Below, in pieces: positions 15,006 to 24,328 of a stretch of 64,000 nucleotides of DNA. Made by a program: the position numbers and the translations under genes. The notes beneath the pieces were generated by a model. That model made no database searches and was not told the origin of the DNA. It saw only the letters and a list, made by a program, of their open reading frames with translations. Position 1 is the stretch's first letter, and every line of letters begins with the position of its first letter. The DNA comes from Nocardioides sp. (GTDB lineage: Bacteria; Actinomycetota; Actinomycetes; Propionibacteriales; Nocardioidaceae), in assembly GCA_037045645.1 (NCBI GenBank), contig JBAOIH010000001.1, positions 1,178,001-1,242,000 on the forward strand. Direction: 5' to 3'.

Positions 15006-15799
15006 GCGTGACGCAGGCTTTCGTACGTGCTCGCGAGGAGGGCCGTGCCGCACTTGTCGGCTATCTGCCCGCCGGCTATCCCGATGTCGAGGGCGGCATC
15101 GAAGCGGTACGCACCCTCGTGGCTGCGGGCGTCGACATCATCGAAGTCGGTTTCCCCTACACCGATCCGGTCATGGACGGTCCGGTCATCCAGGCGGCGG
15201 CTCAGCACGCGCTGGAGGGCGGCTTCCGCACCCGCGACGTCTTCCGTACGGTCGAAGCGGTGGTCGAGACCGGCACCCCGGCCGTGGTGATGACCTATTG
15301 GAATCCGGTCGAGCGCTACGGCGTCGAGCGATTCGCCGCCGATCTCGCGGCTGCTGGCGGGTCCGGCCTGATCACCCCCGACCTGACGCCGGAGGTCGCA
15401 GGTGACTGGATCGCGGCGGCCGACGATCGCGACCTGGACAAGATCTTCCTCGTCGCGCCCTCCTCGACTCCGGATCGGATCGCGTTGACGACGGCGGCCT
15501 CGCGCGGCTTCGTGTACGCGACCGCGGTGATGGGAGTGACCGGCCTGCGGGAGACCGCCTCGGACCTGGCCGAACCCCTCGTGATGCGGACGAAGGCCAC
15601 CACCGACCTGCCCGTCGGGGTAGGGGTCGGCGTCAGCAACCGGGAGCAGGCCAAGCAGGTCGCGGGGTTCGCTGACGGAGTCATCGTCGGCACGGCTTTC
15701 GTACGCGCGATCCAACAGCACCACGCAGATCGCAAGGCCGGACTGGCGGCGCTGGCCAAGGTGGCCGAGGAGTTGGCATTGGGTGTGCGCGGTGAGTGA
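15002..15799 (+). CDS. trpA: Tryptophan synthase alpha chain
   Basis: Cleaves indole-3-glycerol phosphate and passes indole to TrpB. The 265-residue barrel shows LVGYLPAGYPD, the catalytic glutamate in IIEVGFPYTDPVMDGP (Asp at the second site in the same loop), GLITPDLTPE, and VGVGVSNREQA near the phosphate site. The ATG overlaps the trpB stop, and the end overlaps the next gene by 8 bp, so synthesis of the two subunits is coupled. Confidence 0.95.
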   Translation: MSVTQAFVRAREEGRAALVGYLPAGYPDVEGGIEAVRTLVAAGVDIIEVGFPYTDPVMDGPVIQAAAQHALEGGFRTRDVFRTVEAVVETGTPAVVMTYWNPVERYGVERFAADLAAAGGSGLITPDLTPEVAGDWIAAADDRDLDKIFLVAPSSTPDRIALTTAASRGFVYATAVMGVTGLRETASDLAEPLVMRTKATTDLPVGVGVGVSNREQAKQVAGFADGVIVGTAFVRAIQQHHADRKAGLAALAKVAEELALGVRGE

Positions 15800-16436
15800 A
15801 CTTCGCTCCCGGCCGGTGGCGTGGCTGCTGTTCGGGCTCCTGGTCGCGCCGCTGTTGCTGGCCTGCACGAAGGTGGCCGATTCGGGCACCCCCCTGACCG
15901 TCGGGGGAGACGACGACGGCTATTTCGGCGCGAAACTGACCACCCCGTACGACGTGCCACCGGTGCGCTTGCACGACACGGCGGACCAGCCCTACTCGCT
16001 GAGCAAGGACGCGAAGGCCGAGTTGACCCTGGTGTTCTTCGGCTACACGCACTGTCCCGACGTCTGCCAGGTCGTGATGGCGACCATCGCCTCGGCTCTG
16101 ACGCGCCTGGACGACGACGTACGCGACCGAGTGGACGTGGTGTTCGTGACCACCGACCCGGCGCGCGATGACGCCAAGACGCTGCGCAGCTATCTGGACA
16201 GGTTCAATCCCGATTTCGTCGGTCTCACCGGACCGCTGGCGCAGGTGAAGCGCCTGGGTGAGGGACTGAAGGTCTACGTCGCCCGCGGCCAGGAGTTGCC
16301 CGGCGGGGGCTACGAGGTCGACCACTCCACTCCGATCATCGGTGTACGCCCGGACGCCACGGCGCCGATGGTGTGGACCCAAGGCACCTCGTCCGCGCAG
16401 TTGGCCGCAGACATCGAGAAGCTGGTCGCCCCATGA
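15792..16436 (+). CDS. SCO1/SenC family copper lipoprotein
   Basis: A 214-residue thioredoxin-fold protein probably delivering copper to the CuA centre of cytochrome c oxidase on the outer face of the membrane. The N-terminal signal peptide ends in the lipobox LLLACTK, so it should be lipid-anchored by the lgt product encoded next. The copper ligands are CPDVC at about residues 90-94 and the histidine in DHSTPIIGV near residue 180. GTG 15792 is used; GTG 15783 would add three residues. Placement in the trp-lgt run is unusual in function but continuous in transcription. Confidence 0.9.
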   Translation: MSELRSRPVAWLLFGLLVAPLLLACTKVADSGTPLTVGGDDDGYFGAKLTTPYDVPPVRLHDTADQPYSLSKDAKAELTLVFFGYTHCPDVCQVVMATIASALTRLDDDVRDRVDVVFVTTDPARDDAKTLRSYLDRFNPDFVGLTGPLAQVKRLGEGLKVYVARGQELPGGGYEVDHSTPIIGVRPDATAPMVWTQGTSSAQLAADIEKLVAP

Positions 16437-17296
16437 TGGCGTTGACCATCCCCAGCCCTGACCAGGGAATCTGGCACCTGGGGCCGCTGCCGCTGCGCGG
16501 CTATGCGATCTGCATCGTGCTCGGCATCCTCGCGGCGATCATGATCGGCGAAAGGCGCTGGATCGCGCGCGGTGGCCGCGCCAACGAAGTCGCCGACATC
16601 GCCTTGTGGGCGGTGCCGTTCGGCCTGATCGGCGGTCGGCTCTATCACGTCCTGACCGATTCGCACCTCTACTTCGGCGAGGGCAGGCACCCGATCGAGG
16701 CGCTCTACGTGTGGCGCGGTGGCTTGGGTGTCTGGGGCGCGATCGCGCTCGGGGCCGTCGGCGCGATGATCGCGGCCCGCCGGATGCAGATCCGCTGGCT
16801 GCCGCTGCTGGACGCGCTGGCGCCGGGCGTCCTGATCGCGCACGCGTTGGGACGTTGGGGCAATTGGTTCAACCAGGAACTCTTCGGCCGGCCGACCTCC
16901 CTGCCGTGGGGGCTGGAGATCGACCCGGCGCATCGTCCGGTCGGTTACGAGGAGGCCGCGACCTTCCACCCGACCTTCCTGTACGAGTCGCTGTGGTGCG
17001 TGGCGGTGTTCTTCCTGGTGATCTGGGCGGACCGTCGTTTCCAGTTGGGCCACGGTCGGGTGGTCGCGCTCTATGTGATGGCCTACACGCTGGGCCGCGG
17101 GTGGATCGAGATGCTGCGCATCGACAACGTGCAACTCGACGACGTGCTGGGTCTGCGCTTCAACGTGTGGACCTCGATCGTGCTGTTCGTGCTTGCCGGC
17201 GCGTACTTCGTCTGGGCCGGCAGGCGACACCCCGGCCGGGAGTACGAGGTCTATCGGCGCCCAGCGGACGAACCCGTCCCCTCCGAGCAGGGTTGA
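16433..17296 (+). CDS. lgt: Prolipoprotein diacylglyceryl transferase
   Basis: Integral membrane enzyme that adds diacylglycerol to the lipobox cysteine of prelipoproteins. The 287-residue protein has about seven helices and the Lgt signature GRWGNWFNQELFG, with the WRGGLGVWGA loop before it and the ALYVMAYTLGRGWIEMLR segment near the end. Two ATG codons in tandem start it; the first overlaps the SCO1 stop. It converges on a CPBP protease gene with a gap of only 10 bases and no clear terminator between. Confidence 0.95.
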   Translation: MMALTIPSPDQGIWHLGPLPLRGYAICIVLGILAAIMIGERRWIARGGRANEVADIALWAVPFGLIGGRLYHVLTDSHLYFGEGRHPIEALYVWRGGLGVWGAIALGAVGAMIAARRMQIRWLPLLDALAPGVLIAHALGRWGNWFNQELFGRPTSLPWGLEIDPAHRPVGYEEAATFHPTFLYESLWCVAVFFLVIWADRRFQLGHGRVVALYVMAYTLGRGWIEMLRIDNVQLDDVLGLRFNVWTSIVLFVLAGAYFVWAGRRHPGREYEVYRRPADEPVPSEQG

Positions 17297-17306
17297 GACC
17301 GGCTCG

Positions 17307-18014
17307 TCAACGCACCAGCACCACCAGCAGATTCCACGCCGCGTGCAGGGCGATGCCCGGCACGATGCTGTCGAAGCGGCGATACATCACCCCGAGAAAC
17401 AGTCCGATCGGCAACAGCAACACGATCCGGACCGGGTCCAGGTGCACGACCGCGAAGATCAGCGCTGACACCACGATCGCCCACCAGGGATGACTCATCG
17501 TCTCCAGCAGGCGCTGCAAGATGATGCCGCGAAACAGGATCTCCTCGATGAGGGGAGCCATCACGACCGTGATCAGGATCTGTGACCACACCGGCCCGAA
17601 CGTCGTCACGGTCTCCTGCTCGCTGGGAGCTGAAGAAGTCGCACCGAGCAGGCCTGCCACCAAGGCCAGCAGCACCAGCGAAAACAGGCCGAAGAGCATC
17701 CCGCCCGCCACCCAGAGCGCCGCGCGACCCACCGACACGTGACGCAGACCGACGCGACTCCACGGGGCACCTTGACGTTTCAACCGTCCGGCGATGAGGG
17801 TGATGACCAGCGCCAAGGCGGTGGCCTGCGCGACCAGCACCCACATGAAGAAGTTCTGCTCGGTAATCCCGAACCGGCTCGCCGGGATGTCGAACACCGA
17901 GCCGACCAGTGCCGGCAAGAAGATGCCCACGGGCGCGAACAGGACCAGAACAGCCAGCCCCAGGGCCTGCGGAAGCCGCATGAAGGCTCGGGTTTGGTCG
18001 AAAGTCGTGGTCAT
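17307..18014 (-). CDS. CPBP family intramembrane metalloprotease
   Basis: A 235-residue polytopic membrane protein of the CAAX-protease/bacteriocin-processing family. All three family motifs are present: EEILFRG (EExxxR), FAVVH (FxxxH) and HAAWN (HxxxN) in the last third. About six hydrophobic stretches surround them. The natural substrate is unknown; such enzymes cut or act as scaffold for membrane peptides. It is transcribed towards lgt from a leaderless promoter. Confidence 0.88.
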   Translation of the reverse strand: MTTTFDQTRAFMRLPQALGLAVLVLFAPVGIFLPALVGSVFDIPASRFGITEQNFFMWVLVAQATALALVITLIAGRLKRQGAPWSRVGLRHVSVGRAALWVAGGMLFGLFSLVLLALVAGLLGATSSAPSEQETVTTFGPVWSQILITVVMAPLIEEILFRGIILQRLLETMSHPWWAIVVSALIFAVVHLDPVRIVLLLPIGLFLGVMYRRFDSIVPGIALHAAWNLLVVLVR

Positions 18015-18020
18015 GCGGCG

Positions 18021-18026
18021 AAACTA
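18021..18026 (-). promoter_or_regulatory. -10 box TAGTTT, leaderless CPBP gene
   Basis: TAGTTT on the minus strand ends 6 bases before ATG 18014. Confidence 0.5.
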
Positions 18027-18122
18027 TCGGCAGCGGCCTGGGCATCCGAAGTCGCTCAACCGGTGAGAAGGAATGTCTTTCCTGGTGAGATGGTGGTGCC
18101 GGAGCAGAGTCGATCCTGCTGC

Positions 18123-18128
18123 TATCGT
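18123..18128 (+). promoter_or_regulatory. Possible -10 box TATCGT for gltBD
   Basis: TATCGT lies about 118 bases before gltB in the 231-base divergent region. It falls inside an inverted repeat CCTGGTG (18081-18087) / CACCAGG (18134-18140) that could bind a regulator. No matching -35 box is seen. Confidence 0.3.
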
Positions 18129-18245
18129 TTTCCCACCAGGGCCAAAGTCGTCCCCGGCAACTGTGTCGCTCCAGACACGATCAGCCACTTCGACGCACAC
18201 GCCGGGTGACTCGGCTGGCGTCCCGTACGACCACGGAGACGATCC

Positions 18246-21200
18246 ATGTCCCGCTTCTCCGCGACCCCGCAACCGACCGGCCTCTACGACCCGCGTTTCG
18301 AGCACGACGCCTGCGGCGTCGCCTTCGTCGCCACCCTGACCGGTGAACCCAGCCACGACATCGTGGTGAAGGCACTCACGGCGCTGCGCAATCTCGACCA
18401 CCGAGGCGCGGCCGGAGCCGAGACGAACTCCGGTGACGGGGCGGGCATCCTGCTCCAGGTCCCCGATGCGTTCTTGCGCGACGAGGTCGGGTTCACGTTG
18501 CCGGTGCCGGGTGCGTACGCCGTCGGCACTGCCTTCATCGGCGGCGACGAAGGCGAGGTCACCAAGACCAAGGCACGCATCGAGGAACTCGCAGCCGAGG
18601 AAGGTCTCGCGGTGCTCGGTTGGCGACGGGTCCCGGTCGACCCGTCCTCGCTGGGCAAGACCGCGCGCTCGGTGATGCCGGCCTTCGAGCAGGTCTTCGT
18701 GGCGGGCGCCAGCCAACGGGTCGCCGGGATGGCGTTGGAGCGCCGTGCGTTCTGCCTGCGCAAGCGCGCGGAGAGCGAGGCCGAGGTCTACTTCCCGTCG
18801 CTGTCGGCGCGCACCTTGGTCTACAAGGGCATGCTCACCACCGACCAACTCGACCAGGTCTTCCCGGACCTGCGCGACGAGCGGGTCACCAGCGCGCTGG
18901 CGGTCGTACACAGCCGGTTCTCCACCAACACCTTCCCGAGTTGGCCGCTGGCCCATCCGTTCCGCTTCATCGCGCACAACGGCGAGATCAACACCGTGAT
19001 GGGCAACCGCAACTGGATGCGGGCGCGCGAGGCGTTGCTCGACTCGGATCTGATCCCCGGCGATCTGGAACGGCTCTACCCGATCTGTACGCCCGGGGCG
19101 TCGGACTCGGCGAGTTTCGACGAGGTCCTCGAACTGCTGCACATGGGGGGACGCAGCCTGCCGCACGCGGTGCTGATGATGATCCCCGAGGCGTGGGAGA
19201 GCCACGGTGAGATGGACGCCAAGCGGCGCGCCTTCTATGAGTTCCACTCGACCGTGATGGAGCCATGGGACGGGCCCGCAGCGGTGGTGTTCACCGACGG
19301 CAGCCAAGTGGGCGCGGTGCTGGACCGCAACGGCCTGCGACCCTCTCGCTATTGGGTCACCGACGACGGGCTCGTGGTGCTGGCCTCCGAGGTCGGCGTG
19401 CTCGATCTCGACCCCGCGAGCATCGTACGGAAGGGACGGCTGAAGCCGGGCCGGATGTTCCTGGTCGACACCGACGAGCACCGCATCATCGAGGACGAGG
19501 AGATCAAGGCCGAACTGGCCGACGAGCACCCGTACGACGAGTGGCTCCACGCCGGTCTGATCCACCTCGACCAACTCGCCGAGCGTGAGCACATCGTGCA
19601 CACGCACGCGTCGGTGACGCGGCGTCAGCAGATCTTCGGCTACACCGAGGAGGAGTTGCGCGTCATCCTCACCCCGATGGCCAACACCGGGGGAGAGCCG
19701 CTGGGCTCGATGGGCACCGACTCGCCGATCGCCGCGCTGAGCGCCAAGCCGCGGCTGCTGTTCGACTACTTCGCCCAACTCTTCGCGCAGGTGACCAACC
19801 CACCACTCGACGCGATCCGCGAGGAGTTGGTCACCTCGCTCTACGGCTCCATCGGTCCGGAGTCCAACCTGCTCGAGCCGACGCCGGCCTCGTGTCGCCA
19901 GGTGGTGCTGCCGTTCCCGGTCATCTCCAACGACGACCTCACCAAGATCCGCCACATCAACCGTGACGGCGACATGCCCGGCTTCATCACCCATGTCGCA
20001 CGTGGTCTCTACGAGGTGGAAGGTGGCGGTGCGGCGATGGCGGCCCGGATCGAGGAGATCTGCGCCGAGGTGTCCGCGGCGATCGCGGGCGGTGCCCGGA
20101 TCATCGTCCTCTCGGACCGTCACTCCACGGCCGAACTGGCACCGATCCCGTCGTTGCTGCTCACCGGCGCCGTGCACCACCATCTGGTTCGCGAGAAGAC
20201 GCGGACGCAGGTCGGCCTGCTCGTCGAGGCCGGAGACGTACGCGAGGTCCACCACGTGGCGCTGCTCATCGGGTATGGCGCGGCGGCGGTCAACCCCTAC
20301 CTGGCCATGGAGTCGGTCGAAAACCTCGCCCGCGACCAGTACTACGTCAAGACCGAACCCGAGGTGGCGGTCAAGAACCTGATCAAGGCCCTGGGCAAGG
20401 GCGTGCTGAAGGTGATGTCCAAGATGGGCGTCTCCACCGTCGCGTCCTACACCGGCGCCCAGATCTTCGAGGCCGTCGGTCTGTCCCAGGCCGTGGTCGA
20501 CCGATACTTCACCGGCACCACGAGCAAACTCGGGGGCATCGAACTCGACACGATCGCCACCGAGGTGGCGCTGCGCCACGCGCAGGCGTACCCCCGCGGC
20601 GGCATCGCTCCGGCGCACCGCGCACTCCAGATCGGCGGCGAGTACCAGTGGCGCCGCCCCGGGATCAACGGGGGCGGTGAGCCGCACCTGTTCGACCCGG
20701 AGACCGTCTTCCGCTTGCAACACTCCACGCGCAACCAGCGCTACGACGTGTTCAAGCAGTACACCCAGCGCATCGACGAGCAGTCCGAGCGGCTGATGAC
20801 CTTGCGCGGCCTCTTCGCGTTCAAGGACGCCGCAGCCACCGGTCGTACGCCGGTCCCGATCGACGAGGTCGAGCCGGTGTCCGAGATCGTCAAGCGGTTC
20901 TCGACCGGTGCGATGTCGTACGGCTCGATCTCGCGCGAGGCGCACGAGACGCTGGCGATCGCGATGAACCGACTCGGTGCCAAGTCCAACACCGGCGAGG
21001 GCGGCGAGGACCCCGAGCGGCTGCACGATCCGGAGCGGCGCAGCGCGATCAAGCAGGTCGCGTCGGGGCGTTTCGGGGTGACCAGCGAATACCTCACCAA
21101 TGCCGACGACATCCAGATCAAGATGGCCCAGGGCGCCAAGCCGGGTGAGGGCGGACAACTGCCGGGCAACAAGGTCTACCCCTGGGTCGCCAAGACCCGC

Positions 21201-22817
21201 CATTCCACCCCTGGTGTCGGCCTGATCAGTCCACCGCCGCACCACGACATCTACTCGATCGAGGATCTCGCGCAACTGATCCACGATCTCAAGAACGCGA
21301 ACCCGGCTGCGCGGATCCACGTCAAGCTGGTCTCCGAGGTCGGCATCGGCACGGTCGCCGCTGGTGTCTCCAAGGCACACGCGGACGTCGTCTTGGTCTC
21401 CGGCCACGATGGTGGGACCGGCGCGTCACCTCTGACCTCGCTCAAGCACGCAGGCGGACCGTGGGAGCTCGGCCTGGCCGAGACGCAGCAGACCCTGCTG
21501 CTCAACGGCCTTCGGGACCGGATCGTCGTGCAGACCGACGGCCAACTCAAGACCGGACGCGATGTCGTGATCGCGGCGTTGCTTGGAGCGGAGGAGTACG
21601 GCTTCGCGACCGCTCCGCTCGTGGTCAGCGGCTGCATCATGATGCGGGTGTGCCATCTGGACACCTGCCCGGTTGGTGTCGCCACGCAGAACCCCGTGCT
21701 GCGTGAGCGCTTCTCGGGCAAGCCCGAGTTCGTCCAGACCTTCTTCGAATACATCGCCGAGGAGGTGCGCGAGATCCTGGCCGAGTTGGGCTTCCGTACG
21801 CTCGACGAGGCCGTCGGTCGCGCCGACGCACTCGATGTCGCCTCGGCCGTCGACCATTGGAAGGCGCAGGGTCTCGACCTTGCGCCGATCCTGGCGATGC
21901 CCAACACGGATGGTGAGTTCGGTCAGTTCGAAGGCCAGGACCGGCGCTGCACGAAGTCGCAGGACCACGGTCTGGACCGCGCTCTGGACCACGAGTTGAT
22001 TGCCGCCGCGCGCGCGGCGCTCGATGCCGGCGAACCCGTGGTGGGCGACTTCGCCGTCCGCAACGTCAATCGCACTGTCGGCACGATGTTGGGCCACGAG
22101 GTCACCAAGGCGTACCCCGACGGGTTGCCTGACGGGACCATCGACTTCTCGCTGCGGGGGTCGGCCGGTCAGAGCTTCGGTGCGTTCTTGCCTCGTGGCG
22201 TGACCTTGCGGCTCGAAGGTGATGCCAACGACTACGCGGGCAAGGGACTGTCGGGCGGTCGGGTGATCGTGCGTCCCGACCGGGACGCGACATTCCGCGC
22301 CGAGGACCAGGTCATCGCGGGCAACACCATCGCCTACGGCGCCACCTCGGGTGAGATCTACCTGCGCGGCAGCGTGGGGGAGCGGTGTTGCGTACGCAAC
22401 TCCGGCGCCACGGTCGTCACCGAAGGCGTGGGCGACCACGGCTGCGAATACATGACCGGCGGACGCGTCGTAGTCCTCGGGCCCACCGGACGCAACTTCG
22501 CGGCCGGAATGTCCGGTGGCTATGGGTTCGTCCTGGATCTCGACACCCGTCGGGTCAACCCCGAGCTGGTCGACCTCGATGTCCTCGACACCGCACGTGC
22601 CGAGGAGCTGCGCGAGATCGTGCAGGCGCACGCTGATCTGACGGACTCCGAAGTGGCCCGGGCCCTGCTCGACGACTGGGAGTCCACCATCGCGCGCTTC
22701 ACGTTGGTGATGCCGCGTGACTACCGACGTGTCCTCGAGGCACGAGCCGAGGCCCTCGCCGAGGGTCTCGACGAAGACCAGGCTGCGGCCCGCATCATGG
22801 AGGTGCTTCATGGCTGA
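18246..22817 (+). CDS. gltB: Glutamate synthase (NADPH), large subunit
   Basis: Forms glutamate from glutamine and 2-oxoglutarate. The 1523-residue protein starts with a 22-residue propeptide; cleavage would expose Cys23 in HDACGVAF as the N-terminal nucleophile of the amidotransferase domain. The central FMN domain contains GEGGEDP and PLTSLKHAGGPWELGL, the 3Fe-4S cluster cysteines appear in CIMMRVCHLDTCPVG, and the C-terminal beta-helix has GRNFAAGMSGG. GGAGA is 6 bases before the ATG. It overlaps gltD by 8 bp. Mycobacterial gltBD is elsewhere on the chromosome, so this position is a lineage rearrangement. Confidence 0.97.
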   Translation: MSRFSATPQPTGLYDPRFEHDACGVAFVATLTGEPSHDIVVKALTALRNLDHRGAAGAETNSGDGAGILLQVPDAFLRDEVGFTLPVPGAYAVGTAFIGGDEGEVTKTKARIEELAAEEGLAVLGWRRVPVDPSSLGKTARSVMPAFEQVFVAGASQRVAGMALERRAFCLRKRAESEAEVYFPSLSARTLVYKGMLTTDQLDQVFPDLRDERVTSALAVVHSRFSTNTFPSWPLAHPFRFIAHNGEINTVMGNRNWMRAREALLDSDLIPGDLERLYPICTPGASDSASFDEVLELLHMGGRSLPHAVLMMIPEAWESHGEMDAKRRAFYEFHSTVMEPWDGPAAVVFTDGSQVGAVLDRNGLRPSRYWVTDDGLVVLASEVGVLDLDPASIVRKGRLKPGRMFLVDTDEHRIIEDEEIKAELADEHPYDEWLHAGLIHLDQLAEREHIVHTHASVTRRQQIFGYTEEELRVILTPMANTGGEPLGSMGTDSPIAALSAKPRLLFDYFAQLFAQVTNPPLDAIREELVTSLYGSIGPESNLLEPTPASCRQVVLPFPVISNDDLTKIRHINRDGDMPGFITHVARGLYEVEGGGAAMAARIEEICAEVSAAIAGGARIIVLSDRHSTAELAPIPSLLLTGAVHHHLVREKTRTQVGLLVEAGDVREVHHVALLIGYGAAAVNPYLAMESVENLARDQYYVKTEPEVAVKNLIKALGKGVLKVMSKMGVSTVASYTGAQIFEAVGLSQAVVDRYFTGTTSKLGGIELDTIATEVALRHAQAYPRGGIAPAHRALQIGGEYQWRRPGINGGGEPHLFDPETVFRLQHSTRNQRYDVFKQYTQRIDEQSERLMTLRGLFAFKDAAATGRTPVPIDEVEPVSEIVKRFSTGAMSYGSISREAHETLAIAMNRLGAKSNTGEGGEDPERLHDPERRSAIKQVASGRFGVTSEYLTNADDIQIKMAQGAKPGEGGQLPGNKVYPWVAKTRHSTPGVGLISPPPHHDIYSIEDLAQLIHDLKNANPAARIHVKLVSEVGIGTVAAGVSKAHADVVLVSGHDGGTGASPLTSLKHAGGPWELGLAETQQTLLLNGLRDRIVVQTDGQLKTGRDVVIAALLGAEEYGFATAPLVVSGCIMMRVCHLDTCPVGVATQNPVLRERFSGKPEFVQTFFEYIAEEVREILAELGFRTLDEAVGRADALDVASAVDHWKAQGLDLAPILAMPNTDGEFGQFEGQDRRCTKSQDHGLDRALDHELIAAARAALDAGEPVVGDFAVRNVNRTVGTMLGHEVTKAYPDGLPDGTIDFSLRGSAGQSFGAFLPRGVTLRLEGDANDYAGKGLSGGRVIVRPDRDATFRAEDQVIAGNTIAYGATSGEIYLRGSVGERCCVRNSGATVVTEGVGDHGCEYMTGGRVVVLGPTGRNFAAGMSGGYGFVLDLDTRRVNPELVDLDVLDTARAEELREIVQAHADLTDSEVARALLDDWESTIARFTLVMPRDYRRVLEARAEALAEGLDEDQAAARIMEVLHG

Positions 22818-24270
22818 CCCGAAGGGTTTCCTCAACCACGGTCGCGAGCACGCCGCGCGGCGACCCGTGGACGAGCGCGTACGGGACTGGGACGAGGTCT
22901 ATCCCGACGGCATCGGCCGTGCGCTGCTGCCGATCATCAACACCCAGGCCTCGCGCTGCATGGACTGCGGCATCCCGTTCTGTCACCAGGGCTGCCCGCT
23001 CGGCAACATCATCCCGGAGTGGAACGACCTGGTCTGGCGCGACGACTGGGACGGTGCGATGGATCGCCTGCACGCGACCAACAACTTCCCGGAGTTCACC
23101 GGGCGGCTGTGCCCGGCGCCGTGTGAGACCGCCTGCGTGCTGGGCATCAACCAGGACCCGGTGACGATCAAGAACGTCGAGGTGTCGATCATCGACCGCG
23201 CCTGGGGTTCGGGATACGTACGCCCGCAGCCCCCGGAGTGGCTCTCCGGCAAGACCGTGGCCGTGATCGGCTCCGGACCTGCCGGTCTCGCAGCCGCACA
23301 GCAGCTCACCCGCGCCGGTCACACGGTCGCGGTCTACGAGCGAGCCGACAAGATCGGCGGGCTGCTGCGCTATGGCATCCCGGAGTTCAAGATGGAGAAG
23401 AAGCACCTCGACCGGCGCCTGGACCAGATGCGTCGCGAGGGCACGGTCTTTCGAGCCGGCGTCGAGGTGGGCGAGGGCGAGATCACCGGGGACTCTCTGC
23501 GGGAACGTTACGACGCGGTCGTGCTGGCGATGGGGTCGACGATCGCGCGCGATCTCCCCGTGCCGGGCCGCGAGTTGTCCGGCATCCACCAGGCGATGGA
23601 CTTCCTGCCCCAGGCCAACCGGGTCTCGCTCGGCGAACAGGTGGCCGACCAGATCGTGGCGACCGGCAAGCACGTCGTGATCATCGGCGGTGGTGACACC
23701 GGTGCCGACTGTCTGGGCACGTCCATCCGGCAAGGGGCGGCGTCGATCACGCAGTTGGAGATCCTGGCGCAGCCGCCCCTCGACCGACCGGCGGGTCAAC
23801 CGTGGCCGACCTATCCGATGACCTTCCGGATCTCCTCGGCGCACGAGGAAGGGGGGGACCGCATGTACGCGGTGTCGACCCAGGAGTTCGTGGGTGACGA
23901 CGAGGGACACGTACGCGCGCTGCGCCTGGTCGAGGTGGACGCGAAGTTCCAGCCCGTCGCCGGGACCGAACGCGAGATCCCGGCGGATCTGGTCCTGCTC
24001 GCGATGGGCTTCACCGGGCCGCAGACGGCCGGGCTCGTCGACCAACTCGGCGTGGCGCTCGACGAGCGCGGCAACATCGCGCGCGACGGGTCGTACGCCA
24101 CCGACGTTCAGGGCGTGTTCGCGGCCGGGGACGCCGGTCGGGGTCAGTCGCTGATCGTCTGGGCGATCGCCGAGGGACGTGCGGCTGCCGCGGCTGTGGA
24201 TGCCTATCTGACCGGCTCGACCGCACTGCCGTCGCCCATCCCACCGACGGCGCGGCCACTGGTGGTGTGA
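22810..24270 (+). CDS. gltD: Glutamate synthase (NADPH), small subunit
   Basis: Transfers electrons from NADPH through FAD and two 4Fe-4S clusters to GltB. The 486-residue protein has N-terminal cysteine groups CMDCGIPFCHQGCPLGN and CPAPCETACVLG, the FAD loop IGSGPAGLAAAQ and the NADPH loop IGGGDTGADC. The ATG lies inside the end of gltB, which fixes the start. A -35/-10 pair for pyk begins only 24 bases after its stop. Confidence 0.96.
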   Translation: MADPKGFLNHGREHAARRPVDERVRDWDEVYPDGIGRALLPIINTQASRCMDCGIPFCHQGCPLGNIIPEWNDLVWRDDWDGAMDRLHATNNFPEFTGRLCPAPCETACVLGINQDPVTIKNVEVSIIDRAWGSGYVRPQPPEWLSGKTVAVIGSGPAGLAAAQQLTRAGHTVAVYERADKIGGLLRYGIPEFKMEKKHLDRRLDQMRREGTVFRAGVEVGEGEITGDSLRERYDAVVLAMGSTIARDLPVPGRELSGIHQAMDFLPQANRVSLGEQVADQIVATGKHVVIIGGGDTGADCLGTSIRQGAASITQLEILAQPPLDRPAGQPWPTYPMTFRISSAHEEGGDRMYAVSTQEFVGDDEGHVRALRLVEVDAKFQPVAGTEREIPADLVLLAMGFTGPQTAGLVDQLGVALDERGNIARDGSYATDVQGVFAAGDAGRGQSLIVWAIAEGRAAAAAVDAYLTGSTALPSPIPPTARPLVV

Positions 24271-24293
24271 GCCCGGCGCCCCGCCCTGGGCAC

Positions 24294-24322
24294 TTGGATC
24301 GTTCCAAGAATGGGCCTAGGGT
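24294..24322 (+). promoter_or_regulatory. pyk promoter, TTGGAT-17-TAGGGT
   Basis: A -35 box TTGGAT (24294-24299) and -10 box TAGGGT (24317-24322) are 17 bases apart. The GTG start of pyk follows 6 bases later, so the mRNA is probably leaderless. This is the clearest two-box promoter in the window. Confidence 0.7.
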
Positions 24323-24328
24323 TGGCGG

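Noticed and set aside
18024..21407. A very long minus-strand open frame opposite gltB.
   Set aside because: It is the GC-rich shadow of gltB with codon bias of the wrong strand; gltB has every catalytic motif.
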